This document shows positions 6,882 through 10,139 of a stretch of 10,139 nt of DNA, piece by piece. The stretch is from JAHEJB01 sp037969195 (GTDB taxonomy: Bacteria; Bacteroidota; Rhodothermia; Rhodothermales; Rubricoccaceae): contig JBBKWZ010000227.1 in the NCBI GenBank assembly GCA_037969195.1, positions 1 through 10,139 of the forward strand. Reading direction: 5' to 3'. A model generated the notes under the pieces. The model did not search any database. It had not been told where the DNA came from and was given only the letters and a program-made list of their open reading frames with translations. How positions within the stretch are numbered: position 1 is the stretch's first letter; the number at the start of each line of letters is the position of its first letter. Position numbers and translations under genes: made by a program.

Positions 6882-8414
6882 ATGAATGGCGACACGACCA
6901 TCTTTGCCCACCGCGCGTTCGTGTGTATGGTCATCTTGTGCGCTCTTGCATTTCCATCTTGGGGCCAGGAAATCGAGCACAAGCTTCTTCCGTCTGACGG
7001 CGCTACCCTCGACTACTTCGGACGATCGGTTGCTATCTCTGGTGATTTCGCAATAATTGGTGCGGCGCAGGACGATGACCTGGGTGATGCAAGCGGTTCG
7101 GCCTATGTGTATCAGCGCCAAAATGACGAGAGTTGGATCGAGGTCGCCAAGCTGATTGCATCGGACGGAGCTCCAGGAGATGTATTTGGTCGTTCTGTCT
7201 CGCTCTATGGTGACCAGGCGCTTATCGGCGCACCCCACGCCAACGAAAACGGGGCGGCATACTTTTTTGAAAGGACGACGAACGGCACTTGGGTCGAGGT
7301 TGCAAAGGTTGCGGCTTCCGACGGAGCATTCGAAGACCGCTTTGGAGATTCCGTGGCTCTCCTGGATAACATGGCGATCATCGGAGCACCCGTAGATGAC
7401 GGAACGAGTACGGATAGCGGGTCGGCCTATGTGTTTGAGCGGCTGTTCGACGGTTCGTGGATCGAAGTTCAAAAGCTCACCGCGTCCGATGGGGGCAAGC
7501 GTGAGCATTTTGGATCGTCCGTTTCGATCACTGAACAGTTCGCGGCGGTCAGCGCTTTTTCGGATGACGACATGGGTGCCTTGAGCGGATCGGCGTACGT
7601 TTTCGAACGGGAGGCGAATGGATTCTGGATCGAGATGGACAAACTCACGGCATCCGACGGTACCGAGAACGACTTCTTCGGCGGGTCGATTTCCGTTTCA
7701 GGAGAACGCGCGCTAATAGGTGCGTGGGCGACGGGGGATCATGGCGCAAATAGCGGATCAGTCTACGTATTCGAACGCCAAGAGAACAGAAGTTGGCTCG
7801 AGACCCAGGAACTGACTGCGTCGGATGCTGCTCCATTTCATCTTTTCGGACGATCCGTATCACTTGTGGGCGAGCGTGGGGTGATCGGAGCAGATGCCGA
7901 AATAAGCTTTGAGAGCGGAAGAGCGTATGTATTTGATCGAACCCAAGATGGGAGTTGGATAGAGGTGGGCAAACTCACGGCTTCTGATGAACATTCCGCC
8001 GACCAATTTGGCATCAGCATCTCGTTCTCAGGCAGCCATGTGTTAATCGGTGCTCCTCAGAATGACGATCTGGGCGACAAAAGTGGCTCCGCATACGTTT
8101 TCGAGAACGTCTTCCCCGTCGCGTCCGAGCCAACCGCAGACCTTCCCGACAGCTACCGATTGTCCGAGGTCTACCCCAACCCCTTCAATCCGCAAACGCA
8201 GTTCTCGCTGGAGATTGCACAGCATGAGAACGTTCAAATTGAGGTCTACAACACGTTGGGTCAAAATGTACAAGTGCTACACGATGAATTGTTGTCCGGT
8301 CCAGCCACGCATTCATTCACTTTCGAAGCCGGTTCGCTGCCCAGTGGTGTCTATCTACTTCGCGTGACCGGAGAGTCTTTCTCAGCAACCCGCACGATGA
8401 CGCTGCTGAAGTGA
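6882..8414 (+). CDS. Secreted FG-GAP repeat protein with T9SS C-terminal sorting domain
   Basis: The product has 510 residues. Its N-terminus is a signal peptide (hydrophobic FVCMVILCALAF, residues 13-24, likely cut near Gly28/Gln29). Residues about 35-408 consist of seven tandem FG-GAP-type repeats, each with a core like DxFGRSVSxSGxxALIGA and a SGSAYVFER...SWIEVxKLTASDG stretch. The FG dipeptides sit at 46, 102, 154, 210, 266, 322 and 376, giving a period of 52-56 residues, so a seven-bladed beta-propeller is expected. Acidic loops such as QDDDLGD may bind calcium. Residues about 424-510 (YPNPFNPQT at 431-439, then YNTLGQ and SGVYLLRVT) form a type A Por/T9SS sorting domain, so the protein should be exported and released or anchored at the cell surface. 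Ligand and function are unknown; adhesion is a common guess. It may share a transcript with the barrel gene 70 bp upstream. Confidence 0.92.
   Translation: MNGDTTIFAHRAFVCMVILCALAFPSWGQEIEHKLLPSDGATLDYFGRSVAISGDFAIIGAAQDDDLGDASGSAYVYQRQNDESWIEVAKLIASDGAPGDVFGRSVSLYGDQALIGAPHANENGAAYFFERTTNGTWVEVAKVAASDGAFEDRFGDSVALLDNMAIIGAPVDDGTSTDSGSAYVFERLFDGSWIEVQKLTASDGGKREHFGSSVSITEQFAAVSAFSDDDMGALSGSAYVFEREANGFWIEMDKLTASDGTENDFFGGSISVSGERALIGAWATGDHGANSGSVYVFERQENRSWLETQELTASDAAPFHLFGRSVSLVGERGVIGADAEISFESGRAYVFDRTQDGSWIEVGKLTASDEHSADQFGISISFSGSHVLIGAPQNDDLGDKSGSAYVFENVFPVASEPTADLPDSYRLSEVYPNPFNPQTQFSLEIAQHENVQIEVYNTLGQNVQVLHDELLSGPATHSFTFEAGSLPSGVYLLRVTGESFSATRTMTLLK
6993..8102 (+). repeat. Seven tandem coding repeats (FG-GAP, about 168 bp each)
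   Basis: This segment encodes the repeat units of the secreted protein. Protein-level periodicity is clear (56, 52, 56, 56, 56 and 54 residues between successive FG dipeptides), but at DNA level the units have drifted: the conserved ASDG motif is spelled differently from unit to unit. This points to old duplication, not recent expansion. Confidence 0.85.
8151..8411 (+). other. T9SS (Por) C-terminal sorting domain
   Basis: This segment encodes residues about 424-510 of the FG-GAP protein. SYRLSEVYPNPFNPQTQFSL opens the domain; NVQIEVYNTLGQNVQVL and LPSGVYLLRVT follow, and it ends MTLLK. This is the standard type A sorting signal, normally removed or replaced with an anchor during type IX secretion. 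It implies that the genome encodes the T9SS machinery, none of which is in this window. Confidence 0.9.
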
Positions 8415-8420
8415 TATTGT

Positions 8421-8494
8421 GTCATCGCGAGGAGCAACGCGACGAAGCGATCTCGTAAGCTCGATCCCGATCGCTTCGCGCAGTTCGCAAAGAC
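8421..8494. repeat. Imperfect palindromic intergenic repeat, likely bidirectional terminator
   Basis: It fills nearly all of the 85-bp gap between two convergent genes. An exact 10-bp inner stem pairs CGAAGCGATC (8443-8452) with GATCGCTTCG (8469-8478) around a 16-nt loop; outer arms GTCATCGCGAG (8421-8431) and TTCGCAAAGAC (8484-8494) match at 8 of 11 positions. The left arm, starting GTCATCGCGAGGAGC and continuing to GACGAAGCGATCTC, closely resembles the dispersed palindrome GTCATTGCGAGGAGC...GACGAAGCAATCTC that I recall from intergenic regions of many unrelated bacteria. Assignment to that family is from memory. There is no long T-run, but the hairpin is strong and could stop transcription from both sides. 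I found no second copy in this window. Confidence 0.7.
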
Positions 8495-8499
8495 GTTCT

Positions 8500-9516
8500 C
8501 TACCTCACCCCCTCGCTCATCTCCAGCATCCGCTGAATGGGCTTGAGTGCACGCAATCGAAGCGACTCTTCCATTTCGATGGTTGGCTTCTCGTATTCGA
8601 GGCAGAGGTAGAGCTTTTCGAGCGTGTTGAGCTTCATGTGCGGACAGTCGTTACAGGCGCAGCCATTGTCGGGTGGAGCGGCAATGAATGTCTTGCCGGG
8701 ATTGTCCTTTTGCATCTGGTGCAGGATGCCCGCCTCCGTCGCCACGATAAACTCCGTGGCTGGATTCTCGCTCGCGAAGCGTCGTATGGACGAGGTCGAG
8801 CCAACATGATCGGCGAGGCGAAGAACCGGCTCCTCGCATTCGGGGTGCGCAAGGACTTTCGCGTCCGGATGGCGCGCCTTCAGCCGCACAAGCGCCTGCT
8901 CAGAAAAAATCTCATGGACGATGCACGAGCCATCCCACAGCACCATGTCGCGGCCTGTCTCCTTGATCAACCACCGCCCTAAATTCCTGTCCGGTGCAAA
9001 TATAATAGGTTGATCTGGCGGGATCTGTTCGATAAGATGCTTCGCGTTGGACGACGTACAGATAATGTCCGTCTGTGCTTTGATCGCCGCGGAACAGTTG
9101 ATGTATGAGATCACGATGTGATCGGGATGCTCCGCACGGAACGCCGCGAACTCATCTGGCGGACACGAGTCGGCCAGCGAGCATCCGGCGTTCAGATCCG
9201 GCAGAATCACCTTCTTCTCCGGACTTAGAATCTTGGCCGTCTCAGCCATGAAGTGCACGCCAGCGAACACGATGATGTCGGCGTCGGTTTTGGCCGCCTC
9301 CCTGCTCAACCCAAGCGAATCCCCGACGTAATCGGCCACATCCTGAATGTCGGCCTCCTGATAGTAGTGGGCTAGCAGAACTGCATTCTTTTCTATCTTC
9401 AGGCGATCGATTTCAGCAAACAGATCCAGTGTCGGATCGACCGGCATTTGTACGAAGCCGGTTTCGGCAACGCGGGCATCGTCGAGAACAGGAAGTGATA
9501 AAACGTCGCTTGACAT
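8500..9516 (-). CDS. nadA: Quinolinate synthase
   Basis: The product has 338 residues. It condenses iminoaspartate with dihydroxyacetone phosphate to quinolinate, the second step of de novo NAD synthesis from aspartate, using an oxygen-sensitive [4Fe-4S] cluster in the cytoplasm. The three expected cluster cysteines are visible: Cys112 in NAGCSLADSCP, Cys198 in WDGSCIVHE, and Cys291 at the end of NGCACNDCPHM. Other hallmarks are LLAHYYQEADIQDVADYVGDS (47-67), FAGVHFMAETAKILSP (84-99), YINCSAAIKAQTDIICTSSNA (138-158, substrate-binding region) and HPECEEPV (224-231). The first 25 or so residues are a poorly conserved leader. It starts 41 bp after the stop of the LolD-like ATPase on the same strand. 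The enzyme's usual partners nadB and nadC are not in the window. No Shine-Dalgarno sequence precedes the ATG. Confidence 0.97.
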   Translation of the reverse strand: MSSDVLSLPVLDDARVAETGFVQMPVDPTLDLFAEIDRLKIEKNAVLLAHYYQEADIQDVADYVGDSLGLSREAAKTDADIIVFAGVHFMAETAKILSPEKKVILPDLNAGCSLADSCPPDEFAAFRAEHPDHIVISYINCSAAIKAQTDIICTSSNAKHLIEQIPPDQPIIFAPDRNLGRWLIKETGRDMVLWDGSCIVHEIFSEQALVRLKARHPDAKVLAHPECEEPVLRLADHVGSTSSIRRFASENPATEFIVATEAGILHQMQKDNPGKTFIAAPPDNGCACNDCPHMKLNTLEKLYLCLEYEKPTIEMEESLRLRALKPIQRMLEMSEGVR

Positions 9517-9557
9517 TGCAGAAGGTTGGTCGGCGGGAGGATACGCGTTGCAATCGC

Positions 9558-10139
9558 TCAGGATTCTGCCTTCAACTTGGCCGTCACATCATGAAGAACC
9601 CCGCCTTCCAGCCGCAGAATTCTATCCGCGAGCAAGGCAAGCGCCGGGTTATGCGTTACGATGACGAACGCCTGATCGTGGCGATCAGCTAACCGGCGGA
9701 TTTCGTCGTGCAGGATATCTGCGGTTTTGGTGTCAAGGTTGCCCGTTGGCTCATCAGCCAGCACGATGCCCGGTTGATTCATCAGCGCGCGCGCCACCGC
9801 GACACGCTGCTGCTCACCCCCAGAAAGCTGCCCCGGACGATGCTCGGCGCGGTCCTTCAATCCCAACAGGTCCAGCAATTCCAGAACGCGCGGCGTGGCG
9901 GCGTCCAGGCTCTGCCCGGCAATCATGGCGGGCATCGCAACGTTTTCCAAGGCCGAGAACTCAGGCAGCAGGTGGTGGAACTGGAAAACGAAGCCAATTG
10001 AATGACTCCGGAAGTCCGCTAGCGACTCGTCGTCTTTCTCAAAAACATCCTGCCCTTCAAACCAAACAGTTCCGGAGGTAGGGCGATCCAAAGCGCCAAG
10101 AAGATGCAGTAGTGTGCTTTTCCCGGTCCCGCTCTCCCC
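9558..10139 (-). CDS. lolD: ABC transporter ATPase, LolD-type, partial (start beyond right edge)
   Basis: The visible part is 193 residues plus stop; the frame is open to the edge, where it reads GESGTGKSTLLHLL, a complete Walker A motif. About 35 N-terminal residues are therefore missing. Further motifs in order are the Q-loop FVFQFHHLLPEFSALENVAMP, signature LSGGEQQRVAVARAL, Walker B GIVLADEPTGNLD, and H-loop VIVTHN. The QFHHLLPEFSALENVAMP segment is very close to that of LolD, the ATPase that powers the LolCDE complex releasing lipoproteins from the inner membrane for delivery to the outer membrane. Related MacB/FtsE-type ATPases are the alternative. No LolC/LolE-type permease is in the window; it may lie beyond the right edge. 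nadA follows after 41 bp and is probably co-transcribed by proximity, without an obvious functional link. Confidence 0.88.
   Translation of the reverse strand, partial: GESGTGKSTLLHLLGALDRPTSGTVWFEGQDVFEKDDESLADFRSHSIGFVFQFHHLLPEFSALENVAMPAMIAGQSLDAATPRVLELLDLLGLKDRAEHRPGQLSGGEQQRVAVARALMNQPGIVLADEPTGNLDTKTADILHDEIRRLADRHDQAFVIVTHNPALALLADRILRLEGGVLHDVTAKLKAES

Noticed and set aside
6759..7508. Long open frame (249 codons) antisense to the start of the FG-GAP gene
   Set aside because: It runs opposite to a gene with clear signal peptide and repeat motifs. Its own periodic composition (recurring NLDP and HIGR-like stretches) is just the reverse reading of the FG-GAP repeats, and it has no independent domain.

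Overview
The window is about 10.1 kb of densely coding DNA from a moderately GC-rich bacterium. It most likely belongs to the Bacteroidota/Rhodothermota side of the FCB group. The strongest clue is the secreted FG-GAP repeat protein, which ends in a type IX secretion (T9SS/Por) sorting domain with a YPNPFNPQT motif. The absence of convincing Shine-Dalgarno sequences before almost every start fits that assignment. The exact lineage is inference. I see no tRNA, rRNA, CRISPR array or insertion sequence.

Left part (1-5383, all minus strand). Reading in the direction of transcription, from right to left, the genes are: a 604-residue sodium:solute symporter (SSF family); a stand-alone LON substrate-binding domain protein; an MBL-fold hydrolase resembling lactonases; a membrane-bound sensor with two PAS domains but no histidine-kinase domain; and the first 39 residues of a receiver-like protein that runs off the left edge. 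Gaps are 41, 76, 167 (or 206) and 59 bp. The first three genes could be one transcript. The sensor/receiver pair is probably a separate signalling unit.

Middle (5459-8414, plus strand). A 75-bp intergenic region separates the symporter from a divergent gene for a putative outer-membrane beta-barrel of unrecognised family. Seventy bp later comes the seven-repeat FG-GAP surface or secreted protein with the T9SS tail. A short perfect inverted repeat straddles the stop codon of the barrel gene.

Right part (8500-10139, minus strand). A LolD-type ABC ATPase, whose start lies beyond the right edge, is followed after 41 bp by nadA (quinolinate synthase). The 85-bp gap between nadA and the convergent FG-GAP gene is filled by an imperfect palindrome that resembles a dispersed repeat known from unrelated bacteria; it may also end transcription from both sides.

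Most of the content is ordinary housekeeping or accessory material. The items most worth a second look are the kinase-less PAS sensor beside a receiver domain that lacks one of the usual acidic residues, and the palindromic intergenic repeat. I found no convincing evidence for a wholly new multi-gene system.
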